Below, in pieces: positions 51,230-62,123 of a stretch of 64,000 nucleotides of DNA; within the stretch, counting starts at the first letter, position 1, and the number at the start of each line of letters is the position of its first letter. Source of the DNA: Warburgia ugandensis (Eukaryota > Streptophyta > Magnoliopsida > Canellales > Canellaceae); assembly GCA_035236585.1 (NCBI GenBank), contig CP141132.1, positions 61,911,880-61,975,879 on the forward strand, in the 5' to 3' direction. A program made the position numbers and the translations under genes. The notes under the pieces are model-generated. The model worked only from the letters and a program-made list of their open reading frames with translations. It was not told the DNA's origin and did no database searches.

Positions 51230-52330
51230 GCGTGCCTGCAATTTTATTGTACACTTGGAAGAACTTTCAACAATGACCTGTTTTGCTAGGAAATTCTTGG
51301 AGAGCTTTAGGTGCTTTGAGTTTGTGTCGCCCCAATGTTACTGCAAGTTTATCCATATCATCAGAAAAATCTTCTTTAATGATTTTGTGGCATTGGTATT
51401 TGATTTGAGTTTGTCCAAATTGGCATTTTTCATTCTTGACCAATAGCTTATGGGTTCGTAGAGTGGTAGTGCAATCTCCAAGTGATGCAAATGGTTGTCC
51501 CATGCTTCGTTGAAAATTAAAGTATTATAAAAAGACAAATAAATTATCTTAAATATGATTGAAATACCCCATTCATGAGAGATTGGAATGTAGATGGTGC
51601 ATTTCTAAGGCTGAAGGGCATTACAAGATATTCATAGTGGCTTTGGTTTGTCTTGAAAGCTATCTTTTGAATATCTCATTGGAGGAACCAGATCTGAGTA
51701 TACCGAGATCATAAATCTAGCTTGAAGAAATATTGACAACCATGCAATTGATCCAATAACACATTAATCATGGTGATCAGAAATGTATCTTTGATAGGAT
51801 TTGATTTAAGGCTCTATAATCTGCACATAATCTTCATGAGCCGTCATGTTCTTTGACCAATAAAACAGGTGGAGAATATGTGCTGTTGTTGGGCAGGATC
51901 ACATTAAGAGAGAACTTATCTGAAACTAGCTGCTTGATCTCTTATTTCTAAAAATGGAGATACCAATCTGGTGATAAGAAAATTGACCTACGTCCTTGAA
52001 CTAAGGAAATCTTGTGAGCATGGGCATGTAGAGAAGTAATCCCTTTGGTTCAACAAAAATATCCTCATAAGCGTATAAAATATCCTACAAATGTGGGTCT
52101 TTATGAGTTCCCCTCCCGCAAATGGAGTATAGTTGTAGTAGCACCTTGATTTGTTTTTAGTGATTACTTTTGAAGTCACTATCCCCAACAATATCTGTTG
52201 GAGTAGATAAACCTTGTATTTCCACCTCCTTGCTTTCAACGTTAAACTTGATTTGCAACTTAGAGAAATCCAATAAGATAGGGCCCAATGTCCCCAATCC
52301 TGTGCCCCTAGGCATAACTTTGTATCCACC
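51230..52330 (-). pseudogene. Ty3/gypsy reverse transcriptase remnant (minus)
   Basis: Minus-strand pieces: DIFVEPKGL (FEDVFxEPKGLPP), a decayed finger/palm region with YVDD-equivalent lost, then TLRTHKLLVKNEKCQFGQTQ (LRxNxLFVKxSKCxFGQxxVEYLGH), IKYQCHKIIKEDFSDDMDKL, KAPKALQEFPSKTGHC (SVKALRGFLGLTGYYRRF). Open frames are at 51267-51503 and 51988-52329. Opposite orientation to the integrase at 49930-50700. Confidence 0.72.
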
Positions 52331-52860
52331 TATAGGAAGAAAATAAAAATCAACTAGAACAAGGTTGTCTAGGAGAAAGAATCATACACTTTTTCACCAT
52401 TCTGAACTCACAATCTTTTCTCCTTTGACGACTATAACTTATTGCTTCCTTGCATAGGTTATAGGCCCATCTTTGTGGCAAGTTTATCATTGACAAAGTT
52501 ATGGGTGCCACCAAAGTGGTCTAAGACAGTAACACATTGATAACCAAGGCGACCATTAATACATATAGTTTGTGGAGTGGGGGTAGCACACAAAAAGAGT
52601 TTCTTGTATTTGTGACAGGCTTGAACTTTTCATGCAGTGGAAGCATAGTACCTTGTTCCACCATTTTGAGAGTTCCGCCGAAATTAGTTTCATGAAAGGC
52701 TTTCTTGGAGAACGAGAGAATCTAGTGTATTGAGGAAAAGGAGCTTTCCTAGATTCAGTAGCAAGCAGGACCCTATCTTCCAATGGGGTAGTTGAAATTT
52801 GAAAAATTGCTCCACATGACATGTCCAACTTGTTGGATGATCATTACCACTACATTGTGG
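52331..52860 (-). pseudogene. Ty3/gypsy gag zinc-knuckle and protease remnants (minus)
   Basis: 52556-52828 is open and includes PFMKLISAELSKWWNKVLCF, HCMKSSS, the decayed gag knuckle (LTPAELQARREKGLCFxCDEK). Downstream, DHFGGTHNFVNDKLATKMGL is the protease active site (DSGSTHNFIDxxLA) with Ser replaced. It continues into the RT fragment at 52330. Confidence 0.7.
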
Positions 52861-52998
52861 AAAATCAAGTATGGCAATTTTTGGTGCTGTTGAGTTGAAT
52901 GCAGTTAGCTAAAATTTCTCCTTGATCACACCCTCAGCTTGATAATAGTTGATCCAAAGGGGTGTTCTAATCTACAAATATTTATTGATCTCCATAAG

Positions 52999-53425
52999 TA
53001 TTATTGAAGTGTGTCTAGATTCATTCTTAGTCAAATTCTATATTAGGAAGTTCTTTTATTGTATATTCCATGATTGTAGCTGTATTTTTCTCCTAGGATT
53101 GTGCCTGATTTAGCTCTAGGAAAGTTTATTTTCTTGTGAGCCTTGGTGCAATGGTAAAAGTTGTTGTCGTGTGACCTTGAGGTCACGGGTTCAAGGCATG
53201 GAAACAGCCTGTTGCAAATGTACGGTAAGGCTGTGTACTTTAGGCCCTTGTGGTCCGCCCCTTCCTTAGACCCTCAATAGGCAGGAGCTTTGTGCACTGG
53301 GGCTGCCCTTTAAAGTTTATTTTCTTGTCTCTTGATTCCTTATAAATTGTAGAAAGTCTAATGTATAAAAAAATAGTAAAACAGTGAAACAATTGCATTT
53401 TCTTCTCTCTGGTGTATGTTTTCCA
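52999..53425 (+). mobile_element. Ty1/copia 5' LTR carrying a SINE (family A, plus copy)
   Basis: Aligns by eye with the reverse complement of the LTR at 57856-58042: shared GTGTCTA.ATTCATT, AGGAAGTT.TTTTATTGTATA, GCTGTATTTTTCTCCTAGGAT, TAGCTCTAGG, TATAAATTGTAGAAA.TCTAATG. It ends CA just before a primer-binding site. The SINE at 53138-53311 is inside. Without SINE and duplication the LTR is about 236 bp. The start is slightly degenerate (TATTATTGAAG versus TGTTGTAATG). Confidence 0.75.
53138..53311 (+). mobile_element. Au-type SINE, full length, perfect 17-bp TSD
   Basis: Begins GAGCCTTGGTGCAATGG, has a box B-like GGGTTCAAGG, TTGTGGTCCGCCCC, GAGCTTTGTGCACTGGG and ends CTGCCCTTT. AAAGTTTATTTTCTTGT at 53121-53137 is repeated exactly at 53312-53328. 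The tRNA-derived head, ending in a short T run, and the core match the plant Au SINE family. Not a functional tRNA. Confidence 0.9.
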
Positions 53426-53437
53426 TGGCATCAGAGA
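53426..53437 (+). other. Copia primer-binding site
   Basis: TGGCATCAGAGA directly after the LTR end; copia elements commonly have TGGTATCAGAGC, complementary to initiator tRNA-Met. Two or three mismatches. Confidence 0.65.
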
Positions 53438-55882
53438 CAGATTCTAAAAACCTATTTTTTTTCACTGGTCTTCATTGACGAATTTTTTATTATTCCAACC
53501 TTAATTTTTGGAAATTTGTTGTCTCCACTACCATTCGCCTTGGAAGATACTGATCTACAAGGCCAACCCTAGGTGACACTTGCATCTGGTTTCACTTGCT
53601 AGGAATTTCTAGTTTTTCAACTAGTATCACTAGAAAAATCTCCGTTGGTTTGCCTTTGACACCACTAATTTCTTCATCCGCTCTAAGGTGGTTGCCACCA
53701 ATAGCCAAGGGAGGGTTTGTCTCTTCACAAAACTTGGTACACTAAATTTTTTTGACCTTCATACTATGTCTGAAATTGTCGAGTCCTCTACGGTTGCTTC
53801 CGGTTATCATCTTATTCCTATTCAATCTAAAAAGTCTCACTCTTCAAATTTCTACTGTTAAATTGAATGGGAGGAATTTTATGGAATGGTCACTATTTGC
53901 CAAAAATTTTCTGATGAATAGTGAAAAGTTTAAACATGTGAATGGAGTTGCCAGGGCACTAATAGAGATAGATGAATCATATAAAACACGAGAGATTGAC
54001 AATGCCACTGTAATATTATGACTACTACACTTTATGCAGCCTGAGATTAGTAAGACGTATATGTTATTTCCTACAGCTAAAGAGATTTGGCTGGGTATGC
54101 ATGAAACCTACTCTAAGATAGGCATCACTTCTCATATTTTTCAGATTAGAAGACAAGTTCTCTAGACAAAGGGATTTTTAGTGTTATAGAGCACTATAAC
54201 AAACTGAGAGGGTTGTTTACAGAGCTAGATATGTACTAAAATGTTGAAATGAAATCTGTTACTGACATAAAAAAAATTAAGGAACATGTTGGAGATAGAG
54301 ATAATTTGCCAGTTCTTGTTGGGACTCAATCCAAAATTTAATTAGGTTTGTGACCATATTCTTGGTAAGGAACCCTTTCCCGATCACATTAAAGCTTTTA
54401 CTCTTGTTCGAGGGGCTCAAAGTCAAAAAGAACTATTAGGTGACAAAGAACTTGATCATGGGAAGTCAACCCTGGAGAGCTTAGCATTAGTAGGTATTAA
54501 GTCAGGTCCTAAGTTAAAGATAAAAGATGGTATGACTTTGGCAATAAGCCAAGACATCCCAGGTAATCACACTGGAATTTACACGACAAGCCTTCTAACT
54601 AGAAGAACAATAAAAGTAATGACAAAGAAGGAAAAGGGATGCAGATAGCTGTATACAATCTGAGTGGAGGTCATTTTGGCAATTTAGAGACACCTCTATT
54701 CAGTATTAAATAGTTAAAGTACCTGTATGGACTACTAAGTCAGTCTAAATGCACTCCCAATACTTCTACTTACTCCCTTGGTGAAAAAGGTAGTCCTTCA
54801 ACTGCCTTTCACACCTTTTGATCATGCACTTTGGGTAGTTGATTCAAGTGCTAGCAATCACATGACTTGTCTTTCTCAATTATTGTCGTCCTATACTCCC
54901 TGTTCCAGCAATCTTAAAGTTCGTATTGCATATCCAGTTGCAAGAAAATGTTCTGTTGTTTTTTCAAGAATTTAACTATGTAATCTGTCTTACATGTTCC
55001 GAACTTGTCTTATAACCTTTTGTTCATAAGCAAACTCACTTGGGATATAAATTTTGTTGCTAAATTCTTTCAATCACAATGTAAATATCAGGATGTGGGC
55101 TTGAAAAGTTGATTGGCAGTGCTAGAGAGGTCAATCAATTCTACTACTTTGAAGGTGGTCTGGTGATGTACTCTTGGTTAGACATGCTCAAGCTTTAGGC
55201 AGTCTATTTTCGCTTTGTTATAGATGATGTTATGGCACTATTGACTAGGTCCTAGTTTCTTATATTTGAACAAGTTTCCATCATTTTTTAAGAATAAAAG
55301 CATTTCTTTGTTTCAATATGAAATTTGTCAACTTGACAAAATCATTATGCCATGTTTCCTTCTCAACCTTATAAATAATCTCGACCATTTTCTCTTATCA
55401 ATAGTGACATTTGGGGGCCATAGAGAATGAAAAATATTACCAGGGCAAGATGTTTCATTACATTCATTGATGATCATACTAGGGTTTGTTGGGCGTATCT
55501 CTTAAAAGAAAAATCCAAGGTTGACAAGGTGTTTCAAAGATTTCATAATATTATTGAAACCCAATTCCATACCAAAGTTCGGATTCTAAGAACGGATAAT
55601 GGCAAATAATACTTCAATTTCATTTTTGACAATTTTCTACTGAAAATGGGTATTGTGCACCAAACAACTTATGTTGAAACACCTCAACGAAATGGTGTTT
55701 GTTGAAAGAAAAACAGACACCTCTTAAGAATAGCTCGGGCCATTATGTTTAATACTGGGGTTCGTAAACATTTTGGGGGAGAACTATCATAACTGCATCT
55801 TATTTTATCAATAGAATGTCATCCTAGGCATGTCAGTTTTTAAGACATCTCAAAATTCTGTTGGAGAATTATGTAGTCATAC
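53438..55882 (+). pseudogene. Ty1/copia gag, protease and integrase N-part (family A, plus copy)
   Basis: Gag: ISTVKLNGRNFMEWSLFAKN (53840-53900), KFKHVNGVARALIEIDESY. Gag C-part: DHILGKEPFPDHIKAFTLVR. Protease: ALWVVDSSASNHMTCLSQLL, where DSGAT/S is DSSAS. Pre-integrase and integrase: ITFIDDHTRVCWAYLLKEKS, KVDKVFQRFHNIIETQF, ILRTDNGK (Asp catalytic motif DDHTR and RTDNG visible), then NGVC region and MFNTGV. Multiple stops. It is the counterpart of the minus-strand copy at 58240-63560. Confidence 0.82.
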
Positions 55883-57232
55883 GCACAAGGAGTGCGGCTT
55901 CAGCCTAGTCATTCCTAGGCACAAAATTAATTAATTAAAAAAAAAAGGAAAGTCCAAAAACTAGGAAAGATATTAATAGACATGATCTTCATAAAATGGA
56001 GTTGTTGTTTTAGCATTAGAAGGGCAACCAGTGGAGATTTGTTTAAAAAACAAATAGGAAAATAAGAATTAGTATTGTATTTCACATTTTTAAGAAATAA
56101 TAAACCATAAAAAAAAACCAACATGAAAGATTAAAAGTAATGAAACAGAGTTGTCGTTTTTACAATTAGAAAGGAAACCTATAGAGATTTGTTACAAAAA
56201 CAAGCAGAAAAATAAGAAATCGTACTATATTTCTTGTTTTTCAGTAGAAAATAATGACAAAAATAAAACATAGGGGAAAAAACATGAAAGATATTAAAAT
56301 AATGAGATGGAGTTGTCATTTTTAACATTAGAATGGAAACCTATGGAGATTTTTAAAGTTAAAAATGAATAAAAAATTGTAATGTATTTCACATTTTCAG
56401 TAAAAAATATAAGAAAAATAAAAAAAAAGTATATAAAGCATTAAATATAAGAAAATAAATAGAAAGAATGAAATGAAGTTTTCTTTTTTAGCATTAGAAT
56501 GAAGAAAGGTTGAGATTTCAAACAAAAAAACAGGCATCAAACAAAAAAGAAATGGTACTGTGTTTGCCATTTTTAGAAAAAAAAAGATAATAACAAAAAC
56601 GCAAGGTTAATCCTTAGTTTTCTTACCTTAATTGTTTGAACTAGGCTTCAGTCGGCAATGGAAGATGAGGAATGTCGCAAGAATACTTGGAATGGATGGA
56701 AAAGACCTCTAGGAAGAAAAAGAACAAGAAATAAATGAGAAATAAGGGTTTTATATCACTTACCATGCATGGAATTGGGGCTGCAAAAGTTGTCAGGCAC
56801 TAGGGGCAACTAGTTGCACTGTGACTTTAATTGTAAAGCTAAGAAATGATATCAACAGTTACCATATTTGGAGGATTTCTAATTTAGGATTATTGAGATA
56901 ATATTGTATCTCCTTAAATCCCTCATAGATCCACAATTAATTGCCTCAAGTTACAGCTTTGGATAACACCTGACTCGCTTACCTTGTAATTCACAGATGT
57001 AGATAATAGCTAACTCTCCTTGTATAATCTGATTTTATTCAATCATATCCTGTATAATCATCCCTTGTATTCCTCTACAAATTCAAAGACTGTAAACAAT
57101 GAAATCAAGAACTCACCTTACTTTCACTAGTTCGACTATGTTTCCCCCTTGCGACTACCATAATTGAGTTGCACATGGTGCGTCTTTTTGCGCTGCATGA
57201 CTAGTAGTGCCTATGAGTACATAGTTGGTGAC
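55883..57232. mobile_element. Insertion inside copia (+), unidentified element with tandem repeats
   Basis: The copia reading breaks after a TGTAGTCATACGCACA stretch and resumes at CATGCATAGTTCTTTAGTG (57240), so about 1.35 kb is inserted. It contains a four-copy repeat (next entry) and then LTR-like text at 56840-57140 ending with ACTGTAAACAATGAAATCAA, typical of the end of a short LTR transcript. No coding region. Clear ends or a target duplication were not seen. Confidence 0.5.
55981..56615. repeat. Tandem repeat, ~160-bp units, four diverged copies
   Basis: Starts at about 55990, 56140, 56303 and 56470, each with ATGGAGTTGT-like text, AGCATTAGAA.GGAAACC, GGAGATTT, TGTATTTCACATTTT and an A-rich end with ACATGAAAGAT. 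Units are A-rich and indel-diverged. Confidence 0.75.
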
Positions 57233-57855
57233 ATACTCTCATGCATAGTTCTTTAGTGATCTACTTCCAAAGGTATTTGGTTGTGTAGTATTTGTTCATT
57301 ATCACAGTTATAACTATAGTAAATTTGACCTGGGATCTTGTAAATGCTTCTTTCTTGTATACTTACCAACTCAAAATGGATACAAATTTTTTGACCCTAC
57401 CACTAATCAATTCTATGTGAGTATAGATGTTACATTTTTTTGAAGATCAACCTTTTTACCCCAAACTTCTCTTCAGGGGGAGAATCCCATAGATGAAGAA
57501 AAGTTTTGGAAAACAATTGTTCACTTGTGTCATTTGTTTTCCCTTGTCCAAAAATAACCACTCTGCCTCCTCAACCACATATGGTTCCTACCACTAATCC
57601 CCTTCCTGAATGCGAGTCTATTGTGCCAGAAATTGAAAATTATAATGCAGGGGGGAAATACTACCTGAGAAAAACATATTGCTGTGTCTTTACAAGAAAG
57701 CAAATCCAACATGGTGTAGAACAACAACCATAACTAATCTGTCAAGATTCAACTTTGTGTACATCAAGTAATTCAGATTCTTCCTTGTATTTAGAACATT
57801 GTGAATTTTAAGATCTTAATGTTCCTATTGCTCACAGGAAAGGCATAAGATCATG
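57233..57855 (+). pseudogene. Ty1/copia integrase C-part and linker (family A, plus copy, continued)
   Basis: Reads LPKVFGCVVFVHYHSYNYSK (consensus LPPKVFGCxxFVHxH), PTQNGYKFFDPTTNQFYVSI then DVTFF, SLQGENPIDEEKFWKT. 57506-57733 is open with ITTLPPQPHMVPTTNPLPEC. It matches the minus copy at 59958-60400 and stops at AGATCATGT (57855), where it meets the LTR of the minus copy. RT and RNase H of this copy are absent. Confidence 0.78.
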
Positions 57856-58042
57856 TATTTTATTGTATTTTGTATACATTAGATTTTCTACAATTTATAA
57901 TGAATCAAGAGACAGAACTTCCCTAGAGCTAAATTGCACACGATCCTAGGAGAAAAATACAGCTACCATCATTGAATATACAATAAAATAACTTCCTAAG
58001 ATTGAAATTGACTAGAAATGAATTTAGACACATTACAACACT
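57856..58042 (-). mobile_element. Ty1/copia 3' LTR, truncated (family A, minus copy)
   Basis: Minus strand starts TGTTGTAATGTGTC at 58042, right after the polypurine tract AGGGGGAG, and matches the LTR at 52999-53425. Its last part (about 50 bp by comparison) is cut at 57855, where the plus-strand copy begins. Confidence 0.78.
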
Positions 58043-58048
58043 CCCCCT

Positions 58049-58223
58049 AGCCTTGGCGCAACAGTAAAAGTTGTTGTCATGTGACCTTGAGGTCACGGGT
58101 TCAAGGCGTGGAATCAGTCTCTTGCAAAATGCAAGGTAAGGCTGCCTACTATAGGCCCTTGTGGTCCGCCCCTTCCCTGGACCCCACATTGGCGGGAGCT
58201 TCGTGCACCTGGTCTGCCCTTTT
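58049..58223 (+). mobile_element. Au-type SINE, full length, perfect 16-bp TSD
   Basis: Begins AGCCTTGGCGCAACAG, box B-like GGGTTCAAGG near 58097, TTGTGGTCCGCCCC, ends CTGCCCTTTT. TTACAACACTCCCCCT at 58033-58048 is repeated at 58224-58239. The duplication covers the polypurine tract/LTR junction of the minus copia, so the SINE sits exactly at the LTR start. Nearly identical in layout to the copy at 53138. Confidence 0.92.
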
Positions 58224-58239
58224 TTACAACACTCCCCCT

Positions 58240-58509
58240 CTAGCTCATTTATAAATATTAAGCATTCCCAGCTTGCTAATTAGGAAGTCAAATTTTGGAG
58301 TTTGAAGAGTCTTTGTGAAGATATCGGCCACTTGTTATTTGGTAGGAATAAACGGAATACACAACACTCCTTCATCATGCTTCTTGATAAAATGATGATC
58401 AACTTCAATGTGCTTTGTTCTCTCATGCTGCATTGGATTATGAGAGATGCTAATAGCTACTTTGCTATCTAAATATAACTTCATAGGTTGATTCCACACA
58501 ATCTTCAAT
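58240..58509 (-). pseudogene. Ty1/copia RNase H end (minus copy)
   Basis: Minus reading after a stop/frame change from the ORF at 58510: LYLDSKVAISISHNPMQHER, TKHIEVDHHFIKKHDEGVLC, IPFIPTKQQVADIFTKTLQT, LISKLGMLNIYK then stop. This is the standard C-terminus (HERTKHIEVDxHFIxEK...ADxFTK), followed by the polypurine tract. Confidence 0.8.
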
Positions 58510-59076
58510 TCACCTAGAAGTCATTTTATCCACTAGTTCACAAATTCCTTTTCCAGTGGCACAAAACTCAGCTTCAGCATTGCTTCTTGCCACAACATTT
58601 TTCTTTTTGCTTCTCCAAGTTACTAGATTTCCTCCTACAAAGGTGCAATATCCAGACATAGACCTTCTATCATCTATACTTCCAGCCCACTCAGCATCAA
58701 TAAATGCTTCCACACATACCCTGTCAGCCCTTTTGAACAATAATCCCTTTCCTAAAGTCTGTTTAAGGTGTATGAGGATCCTATAGACTGCATTCAAATG
58801 CTTCTCACGAGGTGAGGGCATGAATTGACTGACAATGTTCACTTCAAAGGCAATATCTGGCCAAGTATGGAATAAATAAATCAATTTTCCATCTAAGCGT
58901 TGATACTGCCCCTTATCAACCTCCTTGCCAACATTTGCACTCAACTTGCAATTTGCATCCATGGGAATTTCAGCCGGTTTGCACCCTAACATGCCATTTT
59001 CATCAAGAATATCTAGAATATACTTCCTCTGAGACACCAAGATTCCTTCTTTAGTTCTAGCAATCTCCATACCCAA
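58510..59076 (-). pseudogene. Ty1/copia RT C-terminus and RNase H ORF (188 codons)
   Basis: The longest open frame in the window. MGMEIARTKEGILVSQRKYI, LDILDENGMLGCKPAEIPMD, GKLIYLFHTWPDIAFEVNIV then SQFMPSPREKHLNAVYRILI, AFIDAEWAGSIDDRRSMSGY then CTFVGGNLVTWRSKKKNVVA, RSNAEAEFCATGKGICEL. RNase H catalytic residues are visible as DAEWAG (Asp) and NAEAEF (Glu). LIYLFHTWPDIAF replaces the usual LIYLxxTRPDIxY. It remains open but is flanked by decayed domains. Confidence 0.87.
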
Positions 59077-59830
59077 GCAACACCCTCAAAGATCCAAGAA
59101 CTTTGTTTTCAAACTCTTTGGCCAAAAAAACTTCTAATTTTTCGTGTTCAACAAGATTATTGCCTGTGAGGATAATATAATCCACATACACAAAAAGTAT
59201 AGCAATTTTTCCATCATCAATGTGTTTATAGAACAAGATATGATCTACCTAACTCTGAAAGTACCCATAGCCTTTTATTGCTATAGTGAATCAATCAAAC
59301 TACTCTATAGGGGATTGTTTAAGGCCATAGAGAGACTTCTTTAGTCTACATACTTTGTTCATACTAAGAGAGCCTTCAAATCCTAGAGGTAGATTCATAT
59401 ACAGTTCCTTTTCCAATTCACTGTTGAGAAAAGTATTCTTCATATCCAGTTATTGTAAGAGTTAGTCCATAATAGCTACAAGAGACAATTTGCAACCAAA
59501 GGGAAGGTCTCCTAATAATCAATGCTATAAGTTTGAGTATATACCTTTTCCACTAGCCTTGTTTTGTACCTTTCAATTGACCCATCGACCTTATATTTCG
59601 CTATGAACACCCATTTACAATCAATTGGACTTTTTCCTCTAAATAGGCAAAATAGATCTCAGTCTGATACTACTCTAATTACTTTATTTCCTCAAGAGCA
59701 GCCTTTTTTCATTAGTAAATAGCAAGAGCTTCCTGTATGGACGTAGGGATTTTTGTATTTGACAGGTTAGAAACAAAGGCTCTAAAACCTGAGGACAATA
59801 TGATAGGACACAAAGTGAGATATAAGATGA
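59077..59830 (-). pseudogene. Ty1/copia reverse transcriptase remnant (minus copy)
   Basis: Minus-strand pieces: VFIAKYKVDGSIERYKTRLV (KxKADGSIERYKARLVAKGY), [18 protein letters not shown] ([13 protein letters not shown]), ILFVYVDYIILTGNN (YVDD is YVDY here), KLEVFLAKEFENKVLGSL. Frequent stops; the YVDD active-site change alone would inactivate the enzyme. Confidence 0.78.
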
Positions 59831-59957
59831 TTAGTACATGATCTTATGCTTTTCCTATTATCAATATGAATATTAAGATCTTGAAATTCACAAGGTTCTT
59901 GATATAAGAAAGATTCTGAAATACTGATGTACTCAGAATTGAATCTTGACACGCTAA

Positions 59958-60275
59958 TTATGATCGTTGTTTCACAACCTCTTGGCTTTGCCTACTTGCA
60001 TAGACACATAGCTCTATGTTTTTCTCAGGTAGTATTTTTTGCCTTGTATTATATTTTTTAGTTTCTGGCATAATAGACTTGTGTTCAGGAAGGGGGTCGG
60101 TGGTAGGAACAATATGTGGTTGAGGAGGTGGAGTGATTATTTGTGAACAAGGGAAAATGGATGACATAGGTAAGGGAACAATTGTTTCACAAAAGTTTCC
60201 TTCATCTATAGGATTCTCCTCTTGAAGCGAAGTTTGGGAGAAAAATGATTGATATTCAAAAAAAGTAACATCCAT
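59958..60275 (-). pseudogene. Ty1/copia integrase-RT linker ORF (minus copy)
   Basis: A 105-codon open frame: MDVTFFEYQSFFSQTSLQEE, NPIDEGNFCETIVPLPMSSI, ITPPPQPHIVPTTDPLPEHK, YNTRQKILPEKN. DVTFFE..PFF is the usual start of this proline-rich linker. Parallel to 57430-57733 (+). Confidence 0.8.
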
Positions 60276-60307
60276 ACTCTCATAGAATGGATTATGGTAG
60301 GGTCAAA

Positions 60308-60830
60308 TCACTTGTATCCCTTTTGAGTTGGTGAGTATCCAAGAAAGATACATTTATGAGCTCTCAAGTCAAATTTAATATGGTTATGATTGTGATGATG
60401 AACAAACAATGCACAACCAAACACCTTTGGAGGTAGATCACTAAGGAATTGTGCATGAGGGTAGGTCTCCAATGAAATTTTGAGAGGCTTTTGAACCCAA
60501 GATGGCATTCTATTGATACGATGGGACACATTTAGGACAACTTCTCCCCAAAAGTGTTTAAAAACACCAGTTTTAAACATAATGGCCCAAGCTACTTTCA
60601 AGAGGTGTCTGTTTTTTCTTTTAGCAACAATTATTTTATTGAGGTTTTCAACACAAGTTATTTGGTGTACAACACCCTTTTCTGTTAGAAATTTGCCAAG
60701 AATGAAAATGAAGTATTCTTTGAAATGCCCTATCAACCTTGGATTTTTCTTGCAAGAGATACACTAAACAAACCTGAATATGTTTATCAATGAATGTAAT
60801 GAGCCATCTTGTCCTTGCAATATTTGTCAT
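60308..60830 (-). pseudogene. Ty1/copia integrase core remnant (minus copy)
   Basis: Two overlapping frames: NIARTRWLITFIDKHIQVCL, VYLLQEKSKVDRAF (ITFIDDHTRVCWVYLxxEKSxV; here DDHTR is DKHIQ), then LLKVAWAIMFKTGVFKHFWG, VVLNVSHRINRMPSWVQKPL, LSDLPPKVFGCALFVHHHNH, DLRAHKCIFLGYSPTQKGYK. The domain order is normal. A frameshift lies between the two parts. Confidence 0.82.
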
Positions 60831-61181
60831 TCTTGATGGCCCCCAAATGTCACTATAGATAAGAGAAAATGGTCAAGATTGTTTGTGATGTAGAAAAGAA
60901 AATGTGGCACAATGATGTTTGGCAAATTGACATATTTCACATTGAAACAAAGAAACATTTTTATTCTTAAAATTTGAAGGAAATAACTTGTTCAAATACA
61001 AGAATTAGGATGGCTAGTATATAGTGCCATAACATTATTTCATCTTTGAAAAAAAAGAAAGACTGCCTAAAGGTTGAGTTTGTCTAACCAAGGGTACATC
61101 ACCTTAAAAGTAGTAGAGTTGATTAACTTCTCTAGCACTGCCAATTATCTTTCCCAAGCCCACATGAAATTCACACCAAGA

Positions 61182-61440
61182 TTAAAAGAATTTAGCAACA
61201 CAATTTGAATCCTGAGCGAGTTTGCTCATGGACAAAAGGCTACAAGACAAGTTAGGAACATGTAAAGTAGATTGTAAAGTTAAATTCTTGCAAAAATTAA
61301 TACGACTTTTCTCTGTAACTGGAGGTAAAGGCCTATATGCAATATGCACTTTAAGATTAATAGTACACGGTGTATAGGAAAAGAATAATTGAGAAAGACA
61401 TATCATATGATTGCTAACGCTTGAATCAACTATCCAAAGT
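61182..61440 (-). pseudogene. Ty1/copia protease and pre-integrase remnant (minus copy)
   Basis: HALWIVDSSVSNHMICLSQL (protease active site DSGAS..MT appears as DSSVS..MI), FSYTPCTINLKVHIAYRPLP, LTLQSTLHVPNLSCSLLSMS then KLAQDSNCVAKFF (L..VLHVPxLSxNLLSxSKL). Parallel to 54820-55060 (+). Confidence 0.8.
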
Positions 61441-61556
61441 GCATGATCAGAAGAAGTGTGAAAGGCGGTAGAAAGACTACCTTTTTTATCAAGGGAGTTA
61501 AGCTAAAGAAGTACTGGGAATGGATTTAGACTGACTCAATAGTCCATACAGGTGCT

Positions 61557-62115
61557 TTAACTGTTCCATAATAAATAGAGGTGTCTCGGAACCGCTAAAA
61601 TGACCTCCATCCAGATTTTGTACAGCTGTTTGTGTCCTTTTTCCTTCTTTGTCATTGCTTTTATTGTTCTTCTAGTTAGAAGGCTTGTCATATAACTTCC
61701 AAAAGCAATGACAAAGTAGTCTTGGCTTATTGCAATAGTCACAGCATCTTTTATCTTTCTCACCCCTTTTCTTGTGATCACCATTAGTAAAATTTAACTC
61801 AGTGCCTACCAACGCTAAGCTTTCCATGGTTGGCTTCCCATAATCAAGTACTTTGTCATCCAATAGTTCTTTCTGATTTTAGCCCCTCAGGCAATAGTAA
61901 AAGCTTCAATAAGATTGGCAAAGTGTTCCTTACCAAGAGCATGATCATAAATTTGATCAAATTTAGGATTCAGTCCGAACAAGAATTGAAAAACTCTCTC
62001 CATCTCCAACATGTCCCTCAATCTTTTGTGCCTCTGGCAGATTCCATTTCAACATTCTAGTAAACGACCTCCCAGTCTGTTATCATACTCTGTAACATTA
62101 GAAGTCCCTTGCTCT
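61557..62115 (-). pseudogene. Ty1/copia gag C-terminal part with zinc knuckle remnant (minus copy)
   Basis: In order on the minus strand: DMLEMERVFQFLFGLNPKFD, HALGKEHFANLIEAF, then KRCCDYCNKPRLLCHCFWKL then YDKP. The last is the CCHC knuckle (CxYCxKPRHTxxxCWKLHGKP) with His altered, followed by the Gly/Ser-rich linker. Parallel to 54290-54700 (+). Cut on the upstream side by the MITE at 62124. Confidence 0.75.
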
Positions 62116-62123
62116 GTCTTGAG

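Noticed and set aside
53138..53311. tRNA gene
   Set aside because: A box B-like word is present, but the sequence does not form a full tRNA; core, tail and target duplication identify a SINE.
58556..58786. 76-codon plus-strand open frame
   Set aside because: Antisense shadow of the copia RNase H ORF.
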